Assembly (NCBI GenBank): GCA_030830465.1
Contig: JAURMY010000116.1
Span: 1 to 12,074 of the forward strand
Reading direction: 5' to 3'
From: Alphaproteobacteria bacterium
Lineage (GTDB): Bacteria > Pseudomonadota > Alphaproteobacteria > Rhodobacterales > Rhodobacteraceae
Length of the DNA: 12,074 bases
Shown: piece after piece, positions 1 through 6,645 of the stretch
Numbering within the stretch: position 1 is the stretch's first letter
How the letters are laid out: every line of letters begins with the position of its first letter
Position numbers and translations under genes: made by a program
Notes under the pieces: model-generated
Told to the model about the DNA's origin: nothing
Seen by the model: the letters and a program-made list of their open reading frames with translations, nothing else
Database searches by the model: none

Positions 1-1
1 A

Positions 2-34
2 GCCGACATCCATGCCCAGGACGAAAGCATGTGA
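2..34 (+). CDS. C-terminal tail of an upstream gene, possibly antiporter subunit C
   Basis: An open frame enters from the left edge and reads ADIHAQDESM before a TGA at 32-34. That TGA overlaps the ATG at 34 of the next gene (TGATG), the usual sign of translationally coupled genes in one operon. In Mrp-type antiporter operons the gene before subunit D is subunit C, so this is probably its tail. Ten residues are too few to confirm the family; the call rests on position alone. Confidence 0.35.
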   Translation, partial: ADIHAQDESM

Positions 35-258
35 TGACCTTCCCGACCGAACATATTCCGGCCCTGATCATCGTCGTGCCGCTGATATGCGCGCCTCTGT
101 GCGTGCTGTTCCGCGGCCGGGAGACCCCGTTCATCATCACCCTCGCCGGCACGTGGTTCGCCTTCGGCTGCGCCTGCTACCTTGCGGCGCAGGTGATGGA
201 AACCGGGCCGATTTCCTATCACATGGGAGGCTGGGCGCCGCCGATCGGCATCGAATAG
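34..258 (+). CDS. Truncated Mrp-type Na+/H+ antiporter subunit D (N-terminal fragment)
   Basis: About 74 residues with two hydrophobic segments (roughly residues 7-24 and 33-54), followed by GPISYHMGGWAPPIGIE. This is the characteristic N-terminal pattern of subunit D of multisubunit monovalent cation/proton antiporters, homologous to the proton-pumping NuoM/NuoN subunits of complex I. Family members run to about 500 residues and normally continue with a tyrosine and an aspartate-containing segment directly after GIE. Here the frame hits TAG straight after GIE and the downstream DNA reads as a different gene on the other strand. The start is placed at ATG 34 because it overlaps the preceding stop; GTG 31 is an in-frame alternative. 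The fragment cannot form a working antiporter subunit. It marks a rearrangement or assembly junction near 255-258. Confidence 0.7.
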   Translation: MTFPTEHIPALIIVVPLICAPLCVLFRGRETPFIITLAGTWFAFGCACYLAAQVMETGPISYHMGGWAPPIGIE

Positions 259-392
259 GACCCGGCAAAGCCAAAGCTGGTCCCGACCGGATCATTTCCA
301 ATAATCACAGCGATTTCGCCATCCGCGGCGGCACCCGTCGCGTTCAGAACAAAAGTCAAACCCGCTGCGGCAAGTGTCAGTGTCTTATTCAT
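219..392 (-). pseudogene. 5' fragment of a secreted protein gene, cut at the junction
   Basis: An ATG at 392 has a good ribosome binding site (GAGGGG, six bases upstream). It opens a protein beginning MNKTLTLAAAGLTFVLNATG, a short positive N-region and hydrophobic core ending in AAA, which fits Sec signal-peptide cleavage near residue 23. The mature part starts DGEIAVIIGNDPVG. Genuine coding sequence probably extends only to about codon 45 (position 258). Beyond that the frame reads through the opposite strand of the antiporter fragment and stops at 219-221. I do not recognise the family; a periplasmic ligand-binding protein is possible, since EIAVIIGN resembles the first beta strand of that fold, but this is a guess. 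The upstream region carries a copy of the AT-rich element shared by the other operons here. Confidence 0.55.
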
Positions 393-408
393 CTGTTTCC
401 CCTCTTAC

Positions 409-417
409 AAAAAATAT
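409..417 (-). promoter_or_regulatory. AT-rich shared element, copy 1 (upstream of truncated secreted-protein gene)
   Basis: Read on the minus strand this is ATATTTTTTGT, ending only 5 bases before the ribosome binding site of the gene starting at 392. The same 11 bases occur in the livG/binding-protein divergent promoter, and near-identical versions precede both FAH-family genes. Only the 3' half of the palindromic form is present here. Confidence 0.4.
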
Positions 418-426
418 CCGGCGGAT

Positions 427-451
427 GCTGCGCACATGCCCGTTGCGCAGC
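427..451. repeat. Perfect 8-bp inverted repeat in the leader of the truncated secreted-protein gene
   Basis: GCTGCGCA at 427-434 and TGCGCAGC at 444-451 are exact reverse complements around a 9-base spacer. They lie 35-60 bases upstream of the ATG at 392. The arms could form an RNA hairpin or serve as a protein-binding dyad. No T-run follows on either strand, so a terminator is unlikely. Confidence 0.45.
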
Positions 452-485
452 GCCCAGCGCCGATCATTTCGATTACACCAACCAG

Positions 486-500
486 GCTTTTTTTAAAAGC
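486..500. repeat. AT-rich dyad
   Basis: The 15-base string is a perfect dyad, GCTTTT and AAAAGC around three T's. It sits about 95-108 bases upstream of the minus-strand ATG at 392, between that gene and the 3' end of the flavin reductase gene. It could be an operator or a weak leftover terminator; nothing distinguishes these. Confidence 0.25.
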
Positions 501-543
501 ACCGTTTCACGGGCCGTTCGCCCGCCCAAGCGATCTGCAAACC

Positions 544-567
544 AAGGGGCGATGAAATTACGCCCTT
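544..567 (-). terminator. Weak hairpin after the flavin reductase gene
   Basis: AAGGGGCG at 544-551 pairs with CGCCCTT at 561-567, with one bulged G and a 9-base loop, about 55 bases past the reductase stop codon at 621. No run of T follows in the direction of transcription, so any termination would be weak or Rho-assisted. Confidence 0.25.
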
Positions 568-620
568 AGATCATGCTGTCTGCGCCAACATGCGCAATCC
601 CGCCTTCATGGTCTCTGGCG

Positions 621-1166
621 TTAAAGATATTCTTCGGCCCGCTCTGACCCGAAGAACATCTTGCGCAACTGCCGGAACCGCCGGCCGCCATAAAGCAGCG
701 CGTCCTGCCCGACCCGGTGCCGTGTGTCGACAACTTCACCGAACAGCACGGTGTGGCTGGATTGATCCATCGTTTCGCAGATCCGGCAGTCAAAAACCGC
801 CGCCGCATCCACCAAAGCCGGCGAACCTGTGCGCAGTTTGATCCATTCCCCGGTTTCAAACCGGTCAACGTCACGCCCGCCCATACCGGCAAAAACCATC
901 GCCACCGCGTCCTGTTCTTCGGTCAAGACATTCACACAGAAATGCCCGGATTCGATCAGCTTGTCATGGGTCAGCCCGGACCGGTTGACACAGACCAACA
1001 ACCGGGGTGGATCGGCAGAGACCGACGATACCGCAGTCGCGGTCAAACCGAACCGTTCGCCGTTCAGTTCTGTCGTAATCACGCAGACCGACGAAACATG
1101 CTGTGCGATTGCATTAACATATTCGGCCGGCGCAACGGCTGGCAGATGTTTTTCTGACATGTCCAT
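621..1166 (-). CDS. Flavin reductase-like protein, reductase partner of the adjacent monooxygenase
   Basis: A protein of about 181 residues with the FMN-binding split-barrel fold of the flavin reductase-like (HpaC/DIM6/NtaB) family. It shows the usual order: ITTELNGERFGLTATAVSSVS near the N-terminus (flavin-binding strand and loop), PPRLLVCVNRSG, then FCVNVLTEEQ and a closing LLYGGRRFRQL. Such enzymes reduce free FMN or FAD with NAD(P)H and pass the reduced flavin to a separate oxygenase, which is encoded directly upstream. The oxygenase stop at 1177 lies 10 bases before the chosen ATG at 1166. ATG 1160 is equally possible, and ATG 1199 would overlap the oxygenase by 23 bases. No start has a convincing ribosome binding site, so translational coupling is likely. 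Assignment as the cognate reductase is inferred from adjacency. Confidence 0.87.
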   Translation of the reverse strand: MDMSEKHLPAVAPAEYVNAIAQHVSSVCVITTELNGERFGLTATAVSSVSADPPRLLVCVNRSGLTHDKLIESGHFCVNVLTEEQDAVAMVFAGMGGRDVDRFETGEWIKLRTGSPALVDAAAVFDCRICETMDQSSHTVLFGEVVDTRHRVGQDALLYGGRRFRQLRKMFFGSERAEEYL

Positions 1167-1176
1167 AAACGAAGGC

Positions 1177-2373
1177 TTACAGGATCGGCGTTCCGACATC
1201 GACCCCTAACAAAGCCCGGCCGTAAATTTCAGCGCCACCCTCATACAACAAAAGCCCGTGCATGTTTGCCGCTTGAATATTGCGGGTGTTCAACTGGATC
1301 GGGCTTTTCAGCGACAGCCCCGCGGCCCCGCCAATCGTATAAAGCTCATTCACCGCCTCGCGGCACAGACGCGGGACCATCGCTATGTCCATACGATAGC
1401 GCGCGCGCAGTTCGACCGGCATCTTTTCACCGCGGCGGGCATAGTCGTCCACGTCATCCGCAGCCTTGTAAAACAGCAGTTCCGCCATGCGCAGCTTGGT
1501 GTCGGCCTCGGCCAGCTTGATTTGCAACGCCGACCATTCATGGCTCAGGTTACCGGTATATTGCACGATCTTTCCGGGCACGACTTTCTTGAATTCCTCA
1601 ATATTGCGCCGTGCCGCACCGAGGGTTGAGGTGGCAATGAACATGCCCAGAACCGGTCCGGCCTGGCTTTTATGCACGGCCGGGGTCTTTGGGTCGGCGA
1701 ATGCCGCGGTCTGATTCTCCAGCAACGCGGGAAGGGAGATAAACCGGTGTGCCGGCACCCGCGCATCCGTCACCTTCACCGAGTTCGACCCGGTGCCTTG
1801 CAATCCGGCGACATGCCAGTCATCCAGCCGTTGAATATCGCTCATTGGAACCGCGAAATCACCGGCGTCAATCGGGTTGTCGTTCTTGTCAAAGACCTCG
1901 CCGCCCAGCAGCATCCAGTCAGACGCGGCATTGCCGGATGCAAAGGGCCAGAACCCGTTCAGGACATAACTGCCGTCATCCTGTTTCACCGCTTTGCCGC
2001 GCGGACCGATCACCGCAGCCACGGCCTGAGGCGGGTTGGTCGAATAGATCTCTTCCTGAACTTTCGGGCTCATATGGCCGATGATGTAATCATGTGCGTG
2101 ATAGACGCCCAACACCCAGGCCGTCGCCTGACACCCTTCGGCAACCGTGGCAACAGCATCCACATGGGCCCGCATCGACAATTCTTCGCCGCCCCATTTT
2201 CTGGGCCGCAAAACCCCCAAAAGACCCGTATCCGCCAACAATTTGATGTTCGCGGCAGGCACTTTGCGGTCGGCCTCGGTCTGGATTTCGCGCGTGCGCA
2301 ATTCCGGTACGATGCTCAGGGCTACGTCACGGACCTTGGCCTCGGTCAGGCCTTTTGATTGTGGAATTACCAT
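1177..2373 (-). CDS. Flavin-dependent monooxygenase, acyl-CoA dehydrogenase fold (oxygenase component of a two-component system)
   Basis: 398 residues with the acyl-CoA dehydrogenase fold, of the group D hydroxylase type (relatives: HsaA, IacA, C2 of 4-hydroxyphenylacetate hydroxylase). Visible landmarks are an N-terminal helical domain with LLADTGLLGVLRPRKWGG (45-62), the beta-domain motif GFWPFASGNAASDW (140-153), DWHVAGLQGTGSNSV (185-199) with the DARVPAHR strand after it, and a C-terminal helical bundle containing LYTIGGAAGLS. These enzymes use reduced flavin from a partner reductase and O2 to hydroxylate phenolic or indolic substrates. The reductase gene follows immediately, which favours a monooxygenase over a true acyl-CoA dehydrogenase. 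The start has a strong GGGAGGA site at 2378-2384. The substrate cannot be read from the sequence; an aromatic acid or phenol is inferred from the surrounding catabolic genes. Confidence 0.85.
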   Translation of the reverse strand: MVIPQSKGLTEAKVRDVALSIVPELRTREIQTEADRKVPAANIKLLADTGLLGVLRPRKWGGEELSMRAHVDAVATVAEGCQATAWVLGVYHAHDYIIGHMSPKVQEEIYSTNPPQAVAAVIGPRGKAVKQDDGSYVLNGFWPFASGNAASDWMLLGGEVFDKNDNPIDAGDFAVPMSDIQRLDDWHVAGLQGTGSNSVKVTDARVPAHRFISLPALLENQTAAFADPKTPAVHKSQAGPVLGMFIATSTLGAARRNIEEFKKVVPGKIVQYTGNLSHEWSALQIKLAEADTKLRMAELLFYKAADDVDDYARRGEKMPVELRARYRMDIAMVPRLCREAVNELYTIGGAAGLSLKSPIQLNTRNIQAANMHGLLLYEGGAEIYGRALLGVDVGTPIL

Positions 2374-2386
2374 AGTGTCCTCCCGA

Positions 2387-2398
2387 AAAATATATTTT
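2387..2398 (-). promoter_or_regulatory. AT-rich shared element, copy 2 (monooxygenase leader)
   Basis: AAAATATATTTT is a perfect 12-bp palindrome. On the minus strand it continues into TCGGGAGGA, the ribosome binding site. It lies just downstream of the likely -10 box, so it would cover the transcription start or early leader, a classic repressor position. It matches the AT palindromes before the two FAH-family genes. Confidence 0.45.
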
Positions 2399-2400
2399 AT

Positions 2401-2428
2401 ACGATATTCGGTTTTGACCCTCTGTCAA
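2401..2428 (-). promoter_or_regulatory. Probable sigma-70 promoter of the monooxygenase-reductase operon
   Basis: On the minus strand, a perfect -35 box TTGACA (plus-strand 2423-2428) is followed after 16 bases by TATCGT (2401-2406), which matches four of six -10 positions. An alternative -10, TATAAA, starts 5 bases later, at a less usual spacing of 21. The boxes lie about 30-55 bases upstream of the ATG at 2373, between the gntR terminator-like hairpin and the gene, so the monooxygenase has its own promoter. Confidence 0.5.
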
Positions 2429-2460
2429 TCAAGCATTTGGGGTGTTCTACCTAAAACATG

Positions 2461-2476
2461 CCGCCGTGAACGGCGG
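2461..2476 (-). terminator. Hairpin after the GntR regulator gene
   Basis: CCGCCG and CGGCGG pair around a four-base loop, 10 bases beyond the regulator's stop codon. On the minus strand the hairpin is followed by CATGTTTTAGG, a short and imperfect T-run. A modest intrinsic terminator separating gntR from the monooxygenase operon is plausible. Confidence 0.4.
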
Positions 2477-2485
2477 GCAAACCGC

Positions 2486-3175
2486 CTAGGACGCAGCGCC
2501 GTCGGAAAACGGCAGGGACGACGCCAGAATGATCGCCGTGGTCTTTTCCAGATGCGCGCGCATCGCCTGTGCCGCCGCTGTTTTGTCCCGCGCCAAAGCA
2601 GCGTTGGCAATGTCGTCATGTTCGGCAACGATGTCACGTCCAACCTCATCCACCGGACGCGACAGGCGGCGATAGCGCTCAGACTGCACAAACAATTCGC
2701 GCCGCAATCGCAGCCACCAGACATTGCCGCACTGGTCCGCCAGCGCATCGTGAAACGCTTCGTGCAGGCTGAACCAACGGGCGGCCTCGGGCGTGTCGGC
2801 ATTTCCATAGGCCTTGCCAAGCGCGCGCAGTTTGTGGTGCAGCGCCAGAACCCGGCCTTCCCATTCCAGATCGCCGTTTTCGATTGAACTGATCAAACAG
2901 CGGGTTTCAACCTCGACCCGGATTTCCGTCAGATCGGTCAGATCGCGCCGCGAAATCGGCGCCACCACAAAACCCTTTTGCGGTTCAGCCAGCACCAGGC
3001 CTTCGGCGGTCAACCGCGACAGGGCCTCACGAATGGCACCTATGCTGGCGTCGAATTTCTTGCCCAGAAAGTCGATCCGCAGCTTTTCACCCGGTTGAAA
3101 CTCGGCGTGAACGATGGCTTCGCGCAACAGATTGCAGGTGCGCGCCGTTCTGCTTTTGGGAACGTCCTGATCCAT
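2486..3175 (-). CDS. GntR family transcriptional regulator, FCD (FadR) subfamily
   Basis: 229 residues. The N-terminal winged helix-turn-helix spans about 8-73, with LLREAIVHAEFQPGEKLRIDFL (16-37), IGAIREALSRLTAEGLV (45-61) and the wing QKGFVVAPIS. A C-terminal all-helical FCD ligand domain follows from about 80 to 215. Candidate metal or ligand histidines are His138 and His142 (LHEAFH), His186 (AEHDDI) and His208 (RAHLE); position 138 is often Asp in FCD proteins. These regulators usually repress nearby catabolic genes until an organic acid binds. The gene lies between livM (80 bases upstream) and the monooxygenase, and is the only regulator in the window. This makes it the natural candidate for controlling the cluster through the repeated AT-rich elements and TTTGTCGACAAA-type dyads. 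That link is inferred. Confidence 0.9.
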   Translation of the reverse strand: MDQDVPKSRTARTCNLLREAIVHAEFQPGEKLRIDFLGKKFDASIGAIREALSRLTAEGLVLAEPQKGFVVAPISRRDLTDLTEIRVEVETRCLISSIENGDLEWEGRVLALHHKLRALGKAYGNADTPEAARWFSLHEAFHDALADQCGNVWWLRLRRELFVQSERYRRLSRPVDEVGRDIVAEHDDIANAALARDKTAAAQAMRAHLEKTTAIILASSLPFSDGAAS

Positions 3176-3222
3176 TTTTCGCCTGATACCGCCCTGTAAA
3201 ATTCCGAATGCCGTGTCGCAGC

Positions 3223-3241
3223 AAAAATTGCACCGCGCAAT
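3223..3241 (-). terminator. Small hairpin plus T-run after livM
   Basis: On the minus strand ATTGC and GCAAT pair around a five-base loop and run straight into TTTT. It lies in the 80-base gap between the livM stop (3256) and the gntR start (3175). The short stem suggests partial termination at most, so some read-through from the transporter operon into gntR is likely. Confidence 0.3.
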
Positions 3242-3255
3242 GACCTATGTTCACA

Positions 3256-4230
3256 TTAATCCCTGTACCGCCTTGTAGGCAACAGGGACCAGCCCAGATG
3301 CTTTTCAACAAGGCCCCAAATTCCGGTGCGCGAAAAGATCATCATGACGATACCCGCAAACCCCAGAACGATCAGATAGACCGTGCCGTAATCAATCAGC
3401 ATTTCACGCAACAGAAAATAGACCACTGTGCCCACGATCGCCCCTTCTATACGTCCGATGCCCCCGATCACCACGATAAAGATCACGATGGCGGTCCAGT
3501 CATTCAGCGAAAAACCCGCATCCGGTGAGATCCTAAGTTTCTGCAAAAAGATAACTGCACCCACCGTCCCCGTCGCCGCCGCGACACCCAGATACGTCCA
3601 GAAGCGGGTGCGCCATATATCAACCCCGACCGACCCGGCGGCGGTGGCATTGTCGCGCAACGCCATCAACGCAAGGCCCGCCTTGGACCGGATCAGGAAA
3701 TAAGTCCCGGCCAGAATGCCCATGCCGATCGTCAGAATGACCCAGTAAACCACAAACTCGCGCATCTCGCGCCCCTCGGCGATGCTTTTGACCGCCGCTG
3801 CCGGCAGCGACATCCCCGCCCCCGCCCCAAGCGACGGGATCGCTGAAAAGATCAGCGCCACGGTTTCCGCTGCCACCCAGGTGCCGACCGAAAAATAGGC
3901 CCCGACCAGACGAAACAGCAATGGCGCAAAGATCGCCCCGGCCAGACCGGCGGTAAAAGCGGCCAGCGGAACAGCGGCCAAAGGCGGCAGGTCCAGCCAG
4001 ATCACGCAGATAAACAGCGTATAGCCCCCCAGCCCCAGAAAGGCCTGTTGGCCCACCGACACCAACCCGGCATAGCCCGCCAGAAGGTTCCACAAGATCG
4101 CCAAAGACATATAGCCCAGGAATTCGCCGATCAGACGCAAATCGGCGCGACCGGCCCACCATGGCGCGGCCGCCAGTATGGCGGAAATCAGGATCAGGCC
4201 GATTGTAACGCGGACGACGGATTTCGGCAT
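3256..4230 (-). CDS. livM: Branched-chain-type ABC transporter permease (LivM family)
   Basis: 324 residues and strongly hydrophobic, with about eight to ten membrane segments. The LivM hallmark AGYAGLVSVGQQAFLGLGGY lies at 51-70, and the cytoplasmic coupling loop ALRDNATAAGSVGVD at 190-204, followed by a DWTAIVIFIVVIGGIGRIEGA segment. It forms the inner-membrane channel with LivH. ATG 4230 is chosen because it follows the livH stop (4233-4235) by two bases, and the protein then starts with a normal short MPKSVVRVT leader. A longer in-frame start at 4383 would add 51 non-hydrophobic residues that overlap livH. Members of this transporter class carry branched-chain amino acids but also aromatic and other carboxylates; the catabolic neighbours favour the latter. 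Confidence 0.92.
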   Translation of the reverse strand: MPKSVVRVTIGLILISAILAAAPWWAGRADLRLIGEFLGYMSLAILWNLLAGYAGLVSVGQQAFLGLGGYTLFICVIWLDLPPLAAVPLAAFTAGLAGAIFAPLLFRLVGAYFSVGTWVAAETVALIFSAIPSLGAGAGMSLPAAAVKSIAEGREMREFVVYWVILTIGMGILAGTYFLIRSKAGLALMALRDNATAAGSVGVDIWRTRFWTYLGVAAATGTVGAVIFLQKLRISPDAGFSLNDWTAIVIFIVVIGGIGRIEGAIVGTVVYFLLREMLIDYGTVYLIVLGFAGIVMMIFSRTGIWGLVEKHLGWSLLPTRRYRD

Positions 4231-4232
4231 GA

Positions 4233-5093
4233 TCAGTCCATCCTCGGAAACAGGCCGCGGGGCCGCACGGCCAGAATCAAAAAGAACACCAGGTGCCCCG
4301 CAAGAATTTGAAATGACGGTGAAATCTGCGCACCCAAAGTCTGCGCGATGCCCAGAACCACGCCCCCTGCCAGCGTGCCCCAAAGATTGCCCAGCCCGCC
4401 GATGATCACCGCCTCGAAACCGTAAAGCAATCGCGCCGGACCCGCGAAAGGATCAAAGCTTGACCGCGCCGCCAGCAGCACCGCCGCAATCGCGATCACC
4501 GCAAAGGACAGGGCCATGGCCAGCCCGAACACATGTTTGGTGGACACCCCGATCACCTGCGCCGTTTCGGGATCGTCCGACGTGGCCCGGAACGCCCGCC
4601 CGATGCGCGAGCGGAAAAAGAAATATTCCATACCGCCGATCAGAACCACCGCCACCGCGAATGTCAGCAAGGGAAGCACGCCAAGGGACATGCCCGCCAC
4701 GGGAATGCTGGCGGTTTCCATCGCCCCCGCGCTGATCCTTTGGGCATCCGTTGAAAAGGCGGCCAACAGGACGTTCTGAATGATGACGGCCAGCCCGAAA
4801 GTCACCAGAATCGGCGGCAGCAGGTCTTCGCCCAAAGTGCGCTCCAGCACCACCCGTTGCAGGGCATAGCCGAACGCCGCCATCAGCGGAATCACGATGA
4901 TCAGCGCCACAAAGGGATGCAGGCCCGTCGCCGTCACGATCATCAGCGCCACATAGGCCGACAAAACGATAAAGTCGCCATGCGCGATATTCACCAGACG
5001 CATCACCCCGAAAATCAGGCTCAGCCCGGCGGCGAACAGGGCATACAGCCCCCCCAGTAGAATGCCCTGCACGATAGCGTCTAAGATGGTCAT
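4233..5093 (-). CDS. livH: Branched-chain-type ABC transporter permease (LivH family)
   Basis: 286 residues, mostly membrane helices. The diagnostic LivH segment GLSLIFGVMRLVNIAHGDF is at 23-41 and the coupling-loop motif EAVIIGGLGNLWG at 227-239. It pairs with LivM to form the translocation path. The ATG at 5093 lies four bases after the livF stop and the gene ends two bases before livM, so translation is probably coupled through the operon livG-livF-livH-livM. Length is normal for the family and no defects are visible. Confidence 0.93.
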   Translation of the reverse strand: MTILDAIVQGILLGGLYALFAAGLSLIFGVMRLVNIAHGDFIVLSAYVALMIVTATGLHPFVALIIVIPLMAAFGYALQRVVLERTLGEDLLPPILVTFGLAVIIQNVLLAAFSTDAQRISAGAMETASIPVAGMSLGVLPLLTFAVAVVLIGGMEYFFFRSRIGRAFRATSDDPETAQVIGVSTKHVFGLAMALSFAVIAIAAVLLAARSSFDPFAGPARLLYGFEAVIIGGLGNLWGTLAGGVVLGIAQTLGAQISPSFQILAGHLVFFLILAVRPRGLFPRMD

Positions 5094-5097
5094 GCGG

Positions 5098-5802
5098 TCA
5101 CTCTCCGAAATAGGCGGCGGTCAACTGGGCCTTGGTGAAATCCCTGGCCTCGCCCGACAAGACTACCCGGCCCTCACTCAGGCACACCAGCGTATGCGCC
5201 AGTTTCCGCACCCGGTCCACATCCTGTTCCACGATGATCGCGGCGATACCGCTGGCATTGATTTCCGGCAATGAGGCGTAAACGTCGTTGACCACAATCG
5301 GCGCAAGGCCAAGCGAGATTTCGTCAAACAGGATCACGTCCGGGTTGGCCACCAAAGCGCGGCCAATGGCGACCATCTGTTGTTGCCCGCCCGAAAGCGA
5401 GGTCGCGCCCTGTTTGCGCTTGCGGCCAAGGATCGGGAACAACTCCAGCACCCGTGCGACCGTCCAGTTTCCGGCGCGTCCGTTTTCTGCGGCCAGGATC
5501 AGATTTTCCTCAACCGACAGCGACCGGAACAACCGCCGCCCCTCGGGCACCATCGCGATGCCTAGCCGTGACAGGCGCGGGGTGGGCACATCGCCAATCG
5601 GCTGGCCCTTGAAGATCACCATGTCGCGCTTGCGTGGCAATTGGCCCAGAATCGCCTTGAACAAGGTTGACTTACCCGCGCCATTGGCCCCGACCAGCCC
5701 CAGGATCGATTTTTCCCTCAGCGACAGGCTGACATCGAACAAGGCCTGAAAATCGCCATAACCGGTTGACAGGCCCTTCACGGACAGGATCGGATCAGGC
5801 AT
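5098..5802 (-). CDS. livF: ABC transporter ATP-binding protein (LivF family)
   Basis: 234 residues, a single nucleotide-binding domain. Walker A GANGAGKST is at 38-46, the LivF-typical VPEGRRLF at 86-93, the signature LSGGQQQ at 136-142 and Walker B VILFDE at 156-161. It hydrolyses ATP on the cytoplasmic face of the permeases. After the catalytic Glu161 the usual Pro is Ile (DEIS instead of DEPS), a mild variant. The start ATG 5802 overlaps the livG stop by eight bases (ATGCCTGA); a longer frame to 5850 would run well into livG and lacks family similarity. Confidence 0.93.
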   Translation of the reverse strand: MPDPILSVKGLSTGYGDFQALFDVSLSLREKSILGLVGANGAGKSTLFKAILGQLPRKRDMVIFKGQPIGDVPTPRLSRLGIAMVPEGRRLFRSLSVEENLILAAENGRAGNWTVARVLELFPILGRKRKQGATSLSGGQQQMVAIGRALVANPDVILFDEISLGLAPIVVNDVYASLPEINASGIAAIIVEQDVDRVRKLAHTLVCLSEGRVVLSGEARDFTKAQLTAAYFGE

Positions 5803-6550
5803 CCTCGCCCTCCCGTTCATCAACGCCCGGCCCCAGATAGACGGCGGCAACCTGCGGGTCTTTCATGATGTCATCGGGCGCGCCCTCGGCGATGACTTTG
5901 CCGAAATCCAGCACCAGCACCCGATCGACCACCGCCAGCAGCGCGTGCAACACATGCTCAATCCACACAATGGTGGTTCCTGCCGCGCGGATTTCCTTGA
6001 TCAGGGCAATCAGATCGTGACACTCTGCCTCCGTCAGACCGCCGGCAATTTCATCCAGAAGCAACAATTTCGGCCCGGTCGCCAGCGCCCGCGCCAGTTC
6101 CAGGCGTTTGCGGTCCAGCAATGTCAGCGACCCGGCCAGCTTGTTCGCCAACGGCCCCAGACCGGTCCGGTCCAGCGCGTCAACTGCATGGGGCCGCGCC
6201 GCGCCTTCGCTCAGCCCGCGCCCGAAAGCGGCACCGATCAGCACATTTTCATAGGCCGTCATGCCCGAAAACGGCTGCGGGATCTGAAAGCTGCGGGCAA
6301 TGCCCAGATGGCAGCGCGTGCGCGCATCCATATGGCTGATGTCCCGGCCAAAAACCTCAATCCGTCCTGCATTCGGCTTGAAAGTTCCGGCAATCAGATT
6401 GAACAGGGTGGTCTTGCCCGCCCCGTTCGGCCCGATCACGCCAAGCGCCTGATGTTCCGCAACATTGAACGACACATCTTCGGTGACAACCAGCGCGCCA
6501 AAGGATTTGTTCAGCCCTTCAACTTTCAGCGCTGGTGCTGCCTGTGCCAT
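5795..6550 (-). CDS. livG: ABC transporter ATP-binding protein (LivG family)
   Basis: 251 residues, first gene of the leftward transporter operon. Walker A GPNGAGKTT is at 40-48, the Q-loop glutamine is Gln89 in ARSFQIP, Walker B is KLLLLDE at 161-167 and the switch histidine is His199. The position of the ABC signature (normally LSYGQQ or LSGGQ) reads SLTLLDRKRLELARAL (141-156), so the central glycines are absent. This variant appears in some LivG-like proteins; since the other motifs are intact the protein is likely active when paired with LivF, which keeps LSGGQ. ATG 6550 is used: it has GGACGG upstream and gives the normal N-terminus. Upstream codons to 6700 fall in the promoter region. 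Confidence 0.92.
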   Translation of the reverse strand: MAQAAPALKVEGLNKSFGALVVTEDVSFNVAEHQALGVIGPNGAGKTTLFNLIAGTFKPNAGRIEVFGRDISHMDARTRCHLGIARSFQIPQPFSGMTAYENVLIGAAFGRGLSEGAARPHAVDALDRTGLGPLANKLAGSLTLLDRKRLELARALATGPKLLLLDEIAGGLTEAECHDLIALIKEIRAAGTTIVWIEHVLHALLAVVDRVLVLDFGKVIAEGAPDDIMKDPQVAAVYLGPGVDEREGEDA

Positions 6551-6604
6551 GGTCCGTCCCTTGTTGTTTTCCCAAGTTGTACCAGAAAATGCACCTTGCT
6601 CAAG

Positions 6605-6622
6605 ATAATATATTTTTTGTTG
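6605..6622 (+). promoter_or_regulatory. AT-rich shared element, copy 3 (divergent livG / binding-protein region)
   Basis: ATAATATATTTTTTGTTG contains the palindrome AATATATT (6607-6614) followed by TTTTGTTG. It shares ATATTTTTTGT exactly with copy 1 and TTGTTG with copy 5. It lies just upstream of and overlapping the rightward -35 box. On the minus strand it contains TATTAT, a possible -10 for livG, so a protein bound here could control both directions. Confidence 0.45.
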
Positions 6623-6633
6623 TTTCACCAAAA
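6615..6633. promoter_or_regulatory. Candidate operator dyad in the divergent promoter
   Basis: TTTTGTTGTTTCACCAAAA is an interrupted dyad: TTTTG.TG on the left mirrors CA.CAAAA on the right. It overlaps the rightward -35 box and spacer, where bound repressor would block transcription. It may be the site of the GntR protein; this is inference. Confidence 0.4.
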
Positions 6634-6645
6634 TTCTTGTGTAAT
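6617..6645 (+). promoter_or_regulatory. Probable promoter of the substrate-binding-protein gene
   Basis: TTGTTG (6617-6622) and TGTAAT (6640-6645) are separated by 17 bases. The -10 box matches five of six consensus bases and the -35 box three of six. The ATG of the binding protein is 80 bases downstream, behind AGGGAGGA at 6711-6718 with a 7-base gap. A weak -35 next to operator-like sequence suggests a regulated promoter. Confidence 0.45.

Noticed and set aside
12..569. 185-codon plus-strand open frame
   Set aside because: It overlaps the antiporter fragment in another frame, crosses the junction and the head of the secreted-protein gene, and has the Arg/Pro/His-rich composition of a non-coding frame.
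1177..2373. True acyl-CoA dehydrogenase of fatty-acid breakdown
   Set aside because: The fold is shared, but the adjacent flavin reductase and motifs such as WPFASGNAASDW fit two-component hydroxylases better; no electron-transfer flavoprotein, thiolase or CoA ligase is nearby.
4231..4383. Longer livM start at 4383
   Set aside because: The extra 51 residues are non-hydrophobic, overlap livH and are unlike the family N-terminus; ATG 4230 directly after the livH stop fits an operon.
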